Under the pieces are notes generated by a model. That model made no database searches, was not told the DNA's origin, and saw only the letters and a program-made list of their open reading frames with translations. This document shows, piece after piece, positions 34,285 through 44,760 of a DNA stretch of 64,000 nucleotides. Positions within the stretch are counted from its first letter, which is position 1; each line of letters begins with the position of its first letter. Both the position numbers and the translations under genes were made by a program. The DNA lies in NCBI RefSeq assembly GCF_905220365.1, contig NC_061128.1, forward strand, positions 3,658,001-3,722,000, read 5' to 3'. This stretch comes from Vanessa cardui. Lineage: Eukaryota; Arthropoda; Insecta; Lepidoptera; Nymphalidae.

Positions 34285-34405
34285 TTAGCGTTGGTAAACT
34301 ACACAGGAGGCCTTGGAACTGGAAAGCACGTGAAGCGGTTGGTCCTAGCCTCTGTTATTGCAAACACTTGTGCGTTATAATATCTACGCAATTTGCTTGG
34401 CTTTG
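34285..34405 (+). repeat. Family H repeat, internally deleted
   Basis: GGAAAGCACGTGAAGCGGTT, GGTCCTAGCCTCTGTTATTG, AACACTTGTGCGTTATAATA and CGCAATTTGCTTGGC match the outer parts of the family H consensus. The CATCGGATTATGAGAG centre is deleted. The 63-codon frame here is a by-product. Confidence 0.45.
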
Positions 34406-35297
34406 AAATTAGTCAGTGTGGCTAAAATTTTATACGGAGAACATTTATTACAGTTACGAGTACGTTTCATACAAACTGTAATTTAAACAACTTTGTTATT
34501 TGTTACAACGTTATAATTAGTTTTTATTTAAATATACTATAATTTATTTTCACACGAAATAACTATAGTAAAATTGTTTATGTTTAAATGCATAATTTAA
34601 ATGAAATTAAAATGTAAAACGTGTATAATAAAATATATAAAATATAACTTCTACGAAATATTATTATCTCACGCTTTACCTCTTTATTCCAAGACGTTTA
34701 CAACAATAGAAACAATTGATTTAGAACATATATCACTATTACTGTATTATTTAATAGTCTAAAACCAGCAAATAATTATAATTTTATTTACAATTTTAAT
34801 ATTGATAGAAAAAATATAGATTCTACAACTTTCATACAATAATTTAGTAAAAAAAATTAAAAAGGTTTTAATGTTAAATATGTTTACAAGATAATTATTA
34901 AAGTATTCAGAAGCGTAATAAATAATCCCTAACTTATGAGGCTCTTGGTGTAGCCGTGATAAAATTATATCATTACACTAAGATACGTGATATTTTTTAA
35001 AACCGATATATTAAACAAAGTGCAAACATCACTTTGAAAGTAAATATCTAAGGGCTTATCTTATGCCGCAAATAAGGTGCGGAGTGCCCGAGGACCTGTT
35101 TTAATTAAATTTGTGCTATTACTACTCCGCGCTAAATCCTAGTTTAACGCTCTGTAAACGCCTTGTAACGTAACAGATTTACCGAGCAAATATTCGCCAT
35201 TCGCTTAGCGTTTCGCAGTCTCTAAGGTTTGCTGGAATATTTAAGTGCTATTCGTTTTCATCTCAAATTAGTCACTATGTTTCTATATTATAGATAA
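34406..35297. other. AT-rich non-coding stretch
   Basis: No repeat or gene recognised. Confidence 0.5.
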
Positions 35298-35548
35298 CTA
35301 GCGATCCGCCCCGGCTTCACACGGCTCGTATTCGATACTAAATATACTATAGATTTTATCTTGTTTCTTTACTATATTGTCCCTGTATTATATACATAAA
35401 CTACACTAAATAAAAGCTCTCTCGAATCACCTTATTTATTATAAAAACCGCATCAAAATCAGTTGCGCCATTTAAAAGATCTAAGCATACATAGGGACAG
35501 ACAGCAGTAAGCGACTTTGTTTTATGTTTTATATACTATGTAATGATG
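35298..35548 (+). mobile_element. LINE 3' end, family F
   Basis: Starts ACTAGCGATCCGCCCCGGCT and continues with ACCGCATCAAAATCAGTTGC, AAAAGATCTAAGCATACATA, GGGACAGACAG and GCGACTTTGTTTTAT, ending ACTATGTAATGA. A second copy is at 55886-56130 and a start-only copy at 36114-36345. It is a common lepidopteran LINE tail, non-coding here. Confidence 0.6.
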
Positions 35549-36113
35549 TTGATGAACTTGTATCTGTTTATCATGTTTGTTTATTTCACTATGAAAAGCA
35601 AAGGCGTTGTCAGAGGTAACTACAAACATACATAGATTACCTTAAACTTGCAACACTTCACTCACAAGCGGACCATAAACGTGGGTAGACTCTCTTAGAA
35701 AAATAAATGTTTCGTTGTATGCAAGCACGAGACTACATCAGATTGAATTGAAATTTATATGATGTGCTAATTTAATCAAAAAGGCAACGTATAAAAGTAA
35801 GAGAGTCATATCGCTGACAAATGAACAACGACACATCAATTTATAAATAAATACATAAAGAGATAGCTACATGGTCTTCCAGACTTGACAGATATTAATG
35901 AAGTTTATACTTGCGAAGAGTAAGCGAAGTTCAGACGTAGATCTGGTTAGAACTAAACTGGTTCCCCGTAACCGTATCCTAGGGACAAGGTGTTAGGTCG
36001 CTCCAATGCACTGTAATACGATCTGAATGTACTCAATGATAGTCTTAATGTTGTGAGTAAAACAAGAAACTTGTCGACGTGAAGAAGTATAATATATACG
36101 AATTTATTTGAAC
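35549..36113. other. Non-coding stretch
   Basis: No gene or repeat recognised. Confidence 0.45.
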
Positions 36114-36345
36114 AACTAGCAACCCGTCCCGACTTCGCACGGGTGGACATAAGTAATTTTTTATATTTTTAGCCTTTACTTATATCTTTTTTGTTTTTTT
36201 TCGACGTGTTTAACAATTGTCGTACTATTTTAACTTATTTGCACAAAAACCATAACAAATTATATACCTAAACCTTCTTTATGAATACCTTTGTCTAGTA
36301 GTGAAAACCACATGAAAATGGCGGGGGGACTTGGTTTCATAGCAA
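36114..36345 (+). mobile_element. Family F-like LINE end, 3' part diverged
   Basis: AACTAGCAACCCGTCCCGAC and TTCGCACGGGTGGACATAAG match the family F start; AAACCACATGAAAATGGCGG may be its decayed later block. The GATCTAAGCATACATAGG part is not found. Confidence 0.45.
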
Positions 36346-36363
36346 GTATAATCTTAAAGCAGA

Positions 36364-36406
36364 AAATATAATCATTACATATTTATAATATGTAGTGATT
36401 ATATTT
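36364..36406. repeat. 19-bp near-perfect hairpin
   Basis: Arms 36364-36382 and 36388-36406 (AAATATAATCATTACATAT against its complement with one G:T wobble), loop of five. AT-rich. Confidence 0.6.
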
Positions 36407-37359
36407 ACTGTGGAATAAAAACTTTGTAGGTTTCAATCTGAAAGTTTAATATCTGTACATATTTATTTGCGTAGAAAATGTTTGATTTGTAATGTTTCAT
36501 TTTTACAAGCGTAATTAAATTAATAAAAGCCCATATAATTCTTACAAATTAAATATAAAAAAATCGTTAAGATTTAATCATGTTAAAGATACTGCTTAAA
36601 TTAAATATGTTCCGATCGAATTTCGTTTTTATGATTCATTTAAATAAAACGATTAAACTTAAAGCCAGCTTCAATATGTTTACGACGGAACTATCGGAGC
36701 TATATTATAATTGTCGGAAACAAAGATACCGACCACTTGCAAATATGTTAAGTGAACCGGTTTAAAAACTTGCGAAACTTTTAAAAACGAGCGATTAACG
36801 CCCTTATTAAAGAACCGCTAGGGTTTATAATTAAGTATCCATATTACTTTAATACATCCCATAAAAGTGTTAAGTGTCATTTAATTAAAAGAAGCCCTTG
36901 ATGAAGCCCTTAATATGGGATGCAATTGACTTAATTTGATAGCATGTGTAAAGTAATTTTTGTTCTTAAACGCTACAGAGTATACGATAACGATAAAAAT
37001 TATAATACAAGTAAAAGCATTGTAAATACAAGAGGTAATTAAAAACCGGAACAGTCCTCTCATGACTTATATTCAAATCAAGTATTGTCTCTCGGATCAT
37101 GTAAAGGTCGTAACTAAATAATATGTATATATATAATATCCAAATCTGTTATGGAATTTAAAAGTCATAGTGGACAAAAGGAACTGACATAAATACATTG
37201 ACCCTGAAACACACTTCTTTTTTGTCGCGTAATGAATCCTAATGTTTCTCATCGGAAAATTGATGAATTTCTGACTTCCCCAATAATTTGCAATACTAAA
37301 TCGATTGATATTAATTAATAAGATAATCATTTAATAATACAAATGAAGTATCTCATATA
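36407..37359. other. AT-rich non-coding stretch
   Basis: Frames of 60-77 codons on both strands lack motifs. It ends at the breakpoint of the LINE insertion. Confidence 0.5.
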
Positions 37360-38316
37360 GTTCTATCACCCACTCTGTTTCTTCTGCATATCAATGATTT
37401 GTTGCAAATCGGGAACATTCATTGCTATGCAGACGACAGTACCGTTGACACCTTATACACCGGCCGCGCTAATATTTCTCGGGAAAACGTCGAAGAGAAC
37501 CGGAACAAACTTGTGTCTGAAATCGAGTCTTCATTAAACGAAGTCTCGAATTGGGGCCGGCTAAATCTAGTCCATTTCAACCCCAAAAAGACGCAAGTTT
37601 GCGCGTTAACCGCTAAAAATACACCATTTGTCGTATCTCCACGATTTGAGAACATTCCGATAGCCGCTACAGGTAGTATCGGAATGCTTGGCGTTGATAT
37701 TTCGAGCCTCATTCAGTTCCGCGGTCAATTGGAAGGCAAAGCCAAATTGGCTTCAAAAAAGCTGGGCGTGCTCAGCAAGGCGAGACAGTATTTCACGTCG
37801 GCCCATCGCCTAAAACTATACAAGGCGCAAATTCGGCCTCACATGGAGTACTGCTCTCACCTCTGGGCGAGTGCTCCCCAGTACCAGCTCCTTCCATTTG
37901 ACCGCATCCAACGTAGAGCGGCTCGAGTTATCGACGATCAAGCCCTTTCCGATCTCCTTGATCCTTTGGCTTTGCGTAGAGATGTCGGATCACTCTGCAT
38001 CTTCTACCGAATTTTTCACGGGGAATGTTCCGAGGAATTGTTCGGATTAATCCCGGCTGCTGAATTTCACCTTCGGACATCTCGTCAAAATTCTAAGTTT
38101 CACCCGCACCATCTTGATGTCCGAAAATCCACAACAGCGCGATTTCTCAGACATTTTCTGCCTCGCACAACCTCTTTGTGGAACCAGCTTTCGCCGGCGG
38201 TTTTTCCGAACCGATACGACATGGGAACCTTCAAGAAAAGAGCCTACTCCTTTCTCAAAGGCCGGCAACGCACCTGCAAGCCTCCTGGTGTTGCAGATGT
38301 CCATGGGCGGTGGTAG
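37360..38316 (+). CDS. Partial LINE reverse transcriptase ORF2 (C-terminal half)
   Basis: About 318 codons are open from the truncation point to TAG at 38314-38316. It starts within the conserved VLSPTLFLLHINDLL segment. The catalytic YADD motif of the palm domain follows at 37426-37437, whose aspartates bind the metal ions for cDNA synthesis. After it come the NPKKTQV segment and the GVDIS ... FRGQLEGKAK region. The thumb and C-terminal part carry LYKAQIRPHMEYCSHLW and TSLWNQLSPAVFP, typical of Jockey/CR1-group LINEs. No ATG of its own is present because the 5' part was never inserted. The absence of stops or frameshifts suggests a recent insertion. It cannot move by itself. The open minus-strand frames here are shadows. 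Confidence 0.9.
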   Translation, partial: VLSPTLFLLHINDLLQIGNIHCYADDSTVDTLYTGRANISRENVEENRNKLVSEIESSLNEVSNWGRLNLVHFNPKKTQVCALTAKNTPFVVSPRFENIPIAATGSIGMLGVDISSLIQFRGQLEGKAKLASKKLGVLSKARQYFTSAHRLKLYKAQIRPHMEYCSHLWASAPQYQLLPFDRIQRRAARVIDDQALSDLLDPLALRRDVGSLCIFYRIFHGECSEELFGLIPAAEFHLRTSRQNSKFHPHHLDVRKSTTARFLRHFLPRTTSLWNQLSPAVFPNRYDMGTFKKRAYSFLKGRQRTCKPPGVADVHGRW

Positions 38317-38387
38317 TCACTTTCCATCAGGTGAGCCTCCTGCTCGTTTGCCACCTATGCCATAAAAAAAAAAAAAAAAAAAAAAAA
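37360..38387 (+). mobile_element. 5'-truncated LINE retrotransposon with poly(A) tail
   Basis: The insert begins inside the reverse transcriptase domain and ends in 24 A (38364-38387). It has one uninterrupted coding frame and only about 47 bases of 3' untranslated sequence. That tail, GTCACTTTCCATCAGGTGAG then CTCGTTTGCC and CTATGCCAT before the A-run, parallels the tail of the family C retroposons (e.g. 30760-30813). It is probably a Jockey/CR1-group element. A target duplication is not certain; TATAG occurs on both sides. The missing front holds ORF1, the endonuclease and the RT fingers. Confidence 0.9.
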
Positions 38388-39728
38388 GTTATAGGGTATT
38401 TGCACAACAATAGCGTTTCCAGAAACACATATCATGTCTCTATTCCCTGTCTCTTATAACAGAATTCCATGGCAAAGGAGTATCAAGGCTTAGTATCTTT
38501 GGACTGCTACTGAAAGAATGTAAAATGTAATAACAAAAGCTTTCATAAACTGGAACTGGAATTAGAATAGAATTAGAATGATCCCGAGTAACGCGGTCAA
38601 ACACATAAGCCTATAAAGTAAATGCTTCTGAGTCGTAAACTTGTGTCAAAAGTCAATAAGATTAATTTATATGAAAATTTATACGTTAATATATTACAGC
38701 TTTGCATTTAATTTAATCTTATCAAATGGATATTCAAAATAAAGTCAATAAAGTATATTTTGATGTTTTTATTATGATCAGTAATAAGGTAATTAAGAGG
38801 TTAAGGTTTAAATACAATGCATATATTTATATTATTACCTTAATAAAAATATGTCTTTAAAATTTAAAATATTATATAATTTTACTTTATCTGTTGTGAT
38901 AGACATATATGCATTGTTGGTAATATCTCATCTTTGATATATATTTGATATATATAGATTGCACGCTTGTATTTAAATCCTTAATTTTGTGCAACACAAA
39001 TTAATATTATACAATTAATATTTATAATAACTGCTACACAGATTATTTCGCCGACAATACAAGTGGGCAAAGGTAGTTTTTATTGAGAAGTCGAAGTTTT
39101 TGGAATTTCCTTGACCACCGCTCCATTTAAGGATAAAATTTCAGCCAACATATGCAGATTTCCTTACGAGGATTTCTCTTAATTAAAATCTCAGCTTTAT
39201 TAACCCAGATTTTCGACAAAAATATGATTATTTTCAAAATATTGTATAATTTTAGAATTAATGTTATTTTTAGCATAAAAACAACAAAAGCCACGTTTAA
39301 CCGTAGCGGATTACTCTGAGAGTAACCTTGGCATCGACCGCCGGCCCGCCCTTGAACCAACGAACAATATACCTTATCGTAGACGTGTATTAAAATCCTT
39401 TATATTTTTTACCAACTGTTCATATTCCTTAACCATTACTTTAATAAATCGATGAATATTTAAACTGAACGTAATAATAATAGTATTTAAAGTTCTATTA
39501 ATCGAAATAATGTACGGTCGTCGTTAATGATTTATGCATCTGTGAGAAACGGTTTTATAACAATTTCACGTACGTACAATTTGAAGAAGCGGTTTAATAT
39601 TTAGAACGAACACGTTTCTCTTTAATACGTCTCAATGATCTATTTAAATATTAAAGACATACGATTCCAACTATCTCGATTTCTGCTGTGATAGCGAATT
39701 GATTACAATAATAATAATAATAAATAAA
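38388..39728. other. AT-rich non-coding stretch
   Basis: No repeat or gene recognised. The 77-codon minus-strand frame at 39127-39360 is mostly AT-rich chance frame. Confidence 0.5.
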
Positions 39729-40229
39729 TTGGGACAACATCACATACATTACTCTGATCCCAATGTAAGTACCTAACCAACAATAAACAACAACAACAGC
39801 CTGTAAATTAAAGTAAAGCCTCCTCTCCCTTTGAGGAGAAGGTTTGGAACATGTTCCACCACGCTGTTCCAATGCGGGTTGGTGGAATACACATGTGGCA
39901 GAATTTTTATGAAATTTATCACATGCAGGTTTCCTCACGATGTTTTCCTTCACCGCTGGTTACGAGATGAATTATAAAGACAAATTAAGCACATGAATCA
40001 GCGGTGCTTGCCTGGGTTTGAACCCGCAATCATCGGTTACGGTTGATGCACGTGTTCTAACCACTGCCATCTCGACTCATAAGTACCTAAAGCACTTGTG
40101 TTGTGGAAAATCAGAAGTAACGACGGTACAACAAGACCCAAGACAACATAGAAAACTAATGATAATCTTCACCGACTCGGCCGGGAATCGAAAACTGGTG
40201 TACTCACTACTCCACCACAGATGTCGTCA
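39729..40229 (-). mobile_element. Family B SINE split by a family A SINE
   Basis: The left part (39729-39776) is the family B tail in reverse (ATTACTCTGATCCCAATGTA). The right part (40080-40229) continues with AAGCACTTGTGTTGTGGAAA and AGACAACATAGAAAACTAAT to CCGGGAATCGAAAACTGGTG, CACTACTCCACCACAG. Joined, they match the uninterrupted copy at 22499-22740. The B box is decayed. Confidence 0.85.
39777..40079 (-). mobile_element. Family A SINE nested in family B SINE
   Basis: Full-length minus-strand copy inserted into a family B SINE. TAAGTACCTAA is duplicated exactly at 39766-39776 and 40080-40090. Tail (GTT)n at the left (AACAACAACAACAGCCTG), body CATGCAGGTTTCCTCACGAT, B box (GGGTTTGAACCC in reverse), head CGAGATGGCAGTGGTTAGAA with three bases missing in the A box. 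It must be younger than its host element. Confidence 0.9.
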
Positions 40230-40750
40230 TTAATCAATTACAAGTGGAACTATTTATTAGACCAATCTCGAGAAGCGACATAAAAATCGATTCTACAATA
40301 TTAAAAAGGCTTATACAGGAGTAATTCCTGTATAACCCTTTTTCAGATGATAATTTGCACGTAAAAATTACGAATGATTTATCAATCGAATTACAGATTT
40401 TGTTCTTATAAAAAAGCCCTGCTACGTTTTGATTCTTCACTTCCTGTCTGAACAGACGATGATGATGAACAAGATAGGTTAACACCAATAGACATTTCTT
40501 TATATATTTTTATTGTATTACGTTGATTGTCTATTAGTAAGCAAATAACCCTTGCATGTTTTTCACATTTTAGAGCATCATGCACGAAGCGAGTGACGTT
40601 GTGGTTTTAATGAATTTGATACAGTAGTTAAGTAAAATATATTATATCTGAATGGTTGTATTACAAAAAGTGCTATATAAACTAACATTCGAATGGGGTC
40701 AATACAACAATAAAACTCAGTTGCCTAGCACTCAAAAGTTAACAGGATAG
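40230..40750. other. Non-coding stretch
   Basis: The inverted pair ACAGGAGTAATTCCTGT near 40316 is a small palindrome. Nothing else. Confidence 0.45.
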
Positions 40751-40989
40751 TTTTTTTTATGGTATAGGTTGGCGGACGAGCATATGGACCACCTAATGGT
40801 AAGTGGTCACCATCACCCATAGAAAATGGCGCTGCAAGAAATATTAACCATTCCCTACATCGCGAACCTTGCGCTCCACCAACCTTGGGAACTAAGATCT
40901 TATATCCCTTGTTCCAGTAGTTACACTGGCTCACTTGGCCTTCACACTGTAACACAACAATACTGAGTACACAATACCCTACCATCAAG
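40751..40989 (-). mobile_element. Family C retroposon, young-looking with internal deletion
   Basis: T8 then ATGGTATAGGTTGGCGGACG, CTAATGGTAAGTGGTCACC, CCAACCTTGGGAACTAAGAT and CACAACAATACTGAGTAC, then straight to CCCTACCATCAAG. The GTGGGTGGTACC block is deleted. The tail half is nearly identical to 21546-21827 and 61299-61547. Confidence 0.8.
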
Positions 40990-41375
40990 GTAGGCCATTG
41001 TACATATCGTATCGGTTTTCAATATTTTACGAGTGAGATACGTTAGCGAGTTACAGAATAACACTGCTGTACATAATTCTCGTTAATCCATAATTGTTTT
41101 ACTATAGTTGGTTTAGTTCTACATGCAACCCTGCGTGACCACTGTAAGCTAATACCTATTACTAGGTTTATTAGTCACTCTATTATGTTTCAGCACGATA
41201 ATGGAATGTAGAGGTTTGGCGTGTCTAAACAAGCTGGTCGGACTTAGTGGCTCGGTAAACAGCTTAAAACTTTATCCCTTTTTACAGTATATGTATATTA
41301 TTACATATAAATGGTTCTAATGGGAGAGCATAATTTAATTAAGCCTGGGTTATTTTGTCGGATATAAAAAGGAAT

Positions 41376-41660
41376 TAATGAATAAATCAAAAATCAAGTA
41401 TGCTTTTACAAGCACTTTTCAATCGTCATTTAACAACAAATATATTTTTTTATATTAAGTGAAGCCACCAATGGTTCGGAAAGTGGGATCAACCGAGAAG
41501 AACCGGCAAGATTATCCGTAGTTACTCTATTTCACCATTTAAAAATACAGTCATGTTACTTAATTACAATTATATATGTATCTAATTTATTCTGCCTGGA
41601 AGTCCACAAGTAATAATTCCACGCTTTCTTATAGGCTGCATAATCTTGTTTTGAATGAAA
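41376..41660 (+). repeat. Family G repeat, second copy
   Basis: TGCTTTTACAAGCACTTTTC, AATCGTCATTTAACAACAAA, CCAATGGTTCGGAAAGTGGG, CGAGAAGAACCGGCAAGATT and CTGGAAGTCCACAAGTAATA align in order with 17115-17395. Confidence 0.65.
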
Positions 41661-42217
41661 AATGAATTTAACAATAAGCATGTTTACTTATAATTGAGCC
41701 TCAGAATAATAATTAATACATGTACATGTCTTCCGATTTTGATATTTAGTAACATTGTAACAAGAATGAGTTTTCCTAAAAAGTCTTCATTTGTTTGCTA
41801 AAAGATATTTATAGAATGATTTTCGAATTAAGAAAAATGAATGTTGTCTACATATAAAAAGAATATTAATAATAAATTTAATATTGATATTTACCAGTGC
41901 CGGAACAATAATATGTTGTCCAAAATAGAGTCTTCATTTAGATTTGCTAAAGGTTATTTACGGAAAGATTTTCTAGTTTAGTTATATATTTATGTTCACT
42001 GGATAATTTTAACAGTTAACTCCTGGATCGCTAACGAGTAAAACCGTAAACGATAATCACTCACAATATTATCGTTATTCATTTATAATTGCATAAACTC
42101 AGACTCAGACTCATTTAGTAACAAACTAATGCTAAATTATATAATAACAGTAACCAGGAAAAGGCTACATTTAAAAATCTTTGAAACTACGAAACAGAGC
42201 AAAGAGCCAAGTATGTA
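41661..42217. other. Non-coding stretch
   Basis: AT-rich, nothing recognised apart from the TSD TA of the following MITE. Confidence 0.5.
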
Positions 42218-42412
42218 CAGTCGGGGTAAGGAAAGGTTCGTCACCTCAAGATCTATTTTCGTGTGCTCAGTACGAGCGATAATGTGCTTTTACCTATCGA
42301 GAATGACATATTGCGTCGCAATGATTTGATGTTTAGATTCAAAAGGTACTAAGAGTTTAACTTGACACAGGAATTAATTCGAAAACTGACGAAGGTTTTC
42401 CTACTCCGACTG
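42218..42412. mobile_element. MITE family I, copy 1 (TA-flanked, complete)
   Basis: Left end CAGTCGGGGTAAGGAAAGGT; the right end is its imperfect inverse (CCTACTCCGACTG). TA at 42216-42217 and 42413-42414. Length 195 bp, no transposase. TA target duplication and ends of this type fit the Tc1/mariner superfamily. The internal GATCTATTTTCGTGTGC and TTTAGATTCAAAAGGTACTA blocks recur at 48622 and, inverted, at 51738-51931. Confidence 0.8.
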
Positions 42413-42449
42413 TACTTACCCGAAAATGAATAAAAAGTTAAATGAGAAA

Positions 42450-42620
42450 AAGTAATTTCACGAGATAGAATATTCGGTTTGTTCATTAAATTTTCAAGTT
42501 TGTGCAAATTTTCGGGGCAGAGCATAAGCGGCTTGCCAAGAAGCGTCGAGTTCCAACCGCCCCGGAATGACGGCTTAAGTCTTATGAATGATGCAGACGC
42601 GCCAGATCACTACAGCGAGT
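42450..42620. other. GC-richer patch, unassigned
   Basis: Bases 42515-42605 (GGGGCAGAGCATAAGCGGCT, CCGCCCCGGAATGACGG, CAGACGCGCCAGATC) are far richer in GC than the flanks and match no repeat here. Frames on both strands are interrupted. It may be an old coding or regulatory remnant. Confidence 0.3.
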
Positions 42621-42751
42621 AATGAGTTGCTTCTGCCTAATTGTATTTTGACTTGCCTTCTAGTCCTAGTTTGGTTTTACGTAATATATTTTAGTCTCTT
42701 AAATGTAGTAGTAGACTAATGTATCTAAAGAGCGACTGACACACTAAAATT

Positions 42752-42946
42752 TAAGTGCGGCTTCACTGACGTTTTAGATGGTTGGTTGTCATGTGTTAGG
42801 GCGAAAAAGTAGTCTATGTCCTTCTTTGGACATCAAGTTCGCTTCACACCAAATTTCATCAAATTCGGTTCATTGGTTTGGTCGTGAAAGATCGACAGAC
42901 AGACATAATTACTTTCTCATTTATACTACTAGTATAGATTTTATTT
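42752..42946 (+). mobile_element. Family D RTE-like LINE end
   Basis: TGCGGCTTCACTGACGTTTT, GTCATGTGTTAGGGCG, AAAAGTAGTCTATGTCC, TCAAATTCGGTTCATTGG, GGTCGTGAAAGATCGACAGA and a tail ending ACTAGTATAGAT, in the same order as at 5147-5351. Confidence 0.65.
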
Positions 42947-43037
42947 TACACTAGCTGTACCGTGCTTTACTAGAGTAAAATTTTAATTTTAAACATTCTT
43001 TATAATTTATGGCCAGTTTTATATTATTGCATATTGA

Positions 43038-43356
43038 CTCGAGTGTTGAGTCGAGATGGCCCAGTGGTTAGAACGCGTGCATCTTAACCGATGATTGCGG
43101 GTGCAAACTGCAAACCCAGGCAAGCACCGCTGATTCATGTGCTTAATTTGTTTTTATAATTCATCTCGTGCTCAGCGGTGAAGGAAAACATCGTGAGGAA
43201 ACCTGCATGTGACAAATTTCATAGAAATTCTGCCACATGTGTATTCCACCAACCCGCATTGGAACAGCGTGGTGGAAGATGTTCCAAACCTTCTCCTCAA
43301 AGGGAGAGGAGGCCTTTAGCCCAGCAGTGGGAATTTACAGGCTGCTGTTGTTGTTT
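43038..43356 (+). mobile_element. Family A SINE with 8-bp target duplication
   Basis: CATATTGA is repeated at 43030-43037 and 43357-43364. The head has the A box TGGCCCAGTGGT (43057-43068); the B box is spoiled by a small duplication (GTGCAAACTGCAAACCCAGG). The body and the tail CAGTGGGAATTTACAGGC plus (GTT)n are intact. The overlapping 70-codon frame at 43178 is SINE sequence, not a gene. Confidence 0.9.
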
Positions 43357-43364
43357 CATATTGA

Positions 43365-44567
43365 TATATAAAAAAAGTACTGTTTCATAAAACAATACAC
43401 TAAAATAATATTTTCTATGTAATCGTTCGGTCTGATATTATTAATAAGTACTGTCATTAAATTATAAATAGATTAAAATACAATACGTTAAAATCGAATA
43501 ATCAGTTTTGATAAAAAACTAAACAGACAAAAATCTAGAAGATCATGAAAATAAATATGATATTAAAATGCCTCACAAAAATTACCATTTCAAATCTGAA
43601 GTGTAGGTATTAATGTCTCACAGAGAGTTTATTCTATGACGACTTAATCTTTGTCTTAGAAGCTTTGAGACGGTTGTTGAATTTGTTTGCGTAAATACAT
43701 TTAACTGAGAGATATTTACTGATATAACACAAGCTAAGAACCCGAAATTTCTTCTTATATATTAATATAATGATGAAGAATTAAAATGTATCTGTTGGGT
43801 TGCGAATCAGTATGAAAGTGGTGTGTAAAACAATATTTTGATTATAATTTTTAGTTTTGTAAAATATAATTAAAAGGAACTATAATAAAATTAAAAAGGT
43901 GTTAGATTGAAAGCTAGTCTCCTGACAAGGGTAGGGTTCAGTGAGCATTGAGCCGTAACCCGCCTGATAGATTTATTGGTGTCTGACTATGGAGTAATAA
44001 ATTTTCTAATTGGTCAAAAAATATACTTAGTTTTTTTAAAAGCTTTTATATTTAATAAGAGATAGTTTTCGTACTGAATGTTGAGAATAATACATTAATT
44101 GTCATAAGCTCATATTTTTATAAATAAAGCATAATAAAAAAAAGCTTATATTTTATGATAGTACTATATTCACGATAGTTTCATTTAGATATCCGATTGT
44201 GAATTTCAAATTGAAATCATTAGTAAGAACGAGTGCATAAAAACAATTGAAGCACGTGATTAAATTGAAGTCTCTGTAAAATGTCGAACGTCGAACAGAT
44301 CGCATTGATGGCAAGTTCGATGAAGTTCGAAATTTGTGAGGTTTCTAGAGACTTCAAGTAGTGAAGAGACATTCAGCTGTTTCTAACAAGTTTGCGACTT
44401 AGAGCAACTATGTGATAGCTATTCAACCGTATCGCTATTCCATTGCTTAAAGAGTTTATTCGTGTGTCACGTTTCACATCAAAAAGTCACAATTATCATG
44501 AACTTTATTTATTCACGCTTCCTTTTAAAATTAAGCATCATATCACATCATTTTCAGAAGTCTGTAG
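43365..44567. other. AT-rich non-coding stretch
   Basis: No gene. Bases 43918-43985 (GACAAGGGTAGGGTTCAGTG, AGCCGTAACCCGCCTGATAG) are GC-richer and unlike the flanks but match no copy in the window. Confidence 0.4.
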
Positions 44568-44760
44568 TTTTTTTTTTATGTTATTGACCAGCACCCATAA
44601 ACAATGATGCTGTACGAAACAATAACCATTCTTTTCATCGCCAATGCGCGACCAACCTTGGGAACTAAGATGTTATATCCTTGTGCCTGTAGTTACACTG
44701 GCTCATTCACCCTCCAAACCGGTAGACAACAATACCAAGTACTGTTGTTTGGCAGAATTA
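44568..44760 (-). mobile_element. Family C retroposon, partial
   Basis: A T-run, then GACCAGCACCCATAAACAAT, CCAACCTTGGGAACTAAGAT, TGCCTGTAGTTACACTGGCT and CAAACCGGTAGACAACAATA. The GGTAAGTGG block and the 5' end are missing. Confidence 0.7.

Noticed and set aside
37425..38459. Additional frames on both strands over the LINE (37425-37712 and 38047-38304 minus; 38114-38365 and 38178-38459 plus)
   Set aside because: They are shadows of the reverse transcriptase frame; only the 37360-38316 frame carries RT motifs.
43178..43390. 70-codon ORF, and the similar minus-strand ORF at 39651-39953
   Set aside because: Both are translations of the family A SINE body, which explains why they share a protein sequence.
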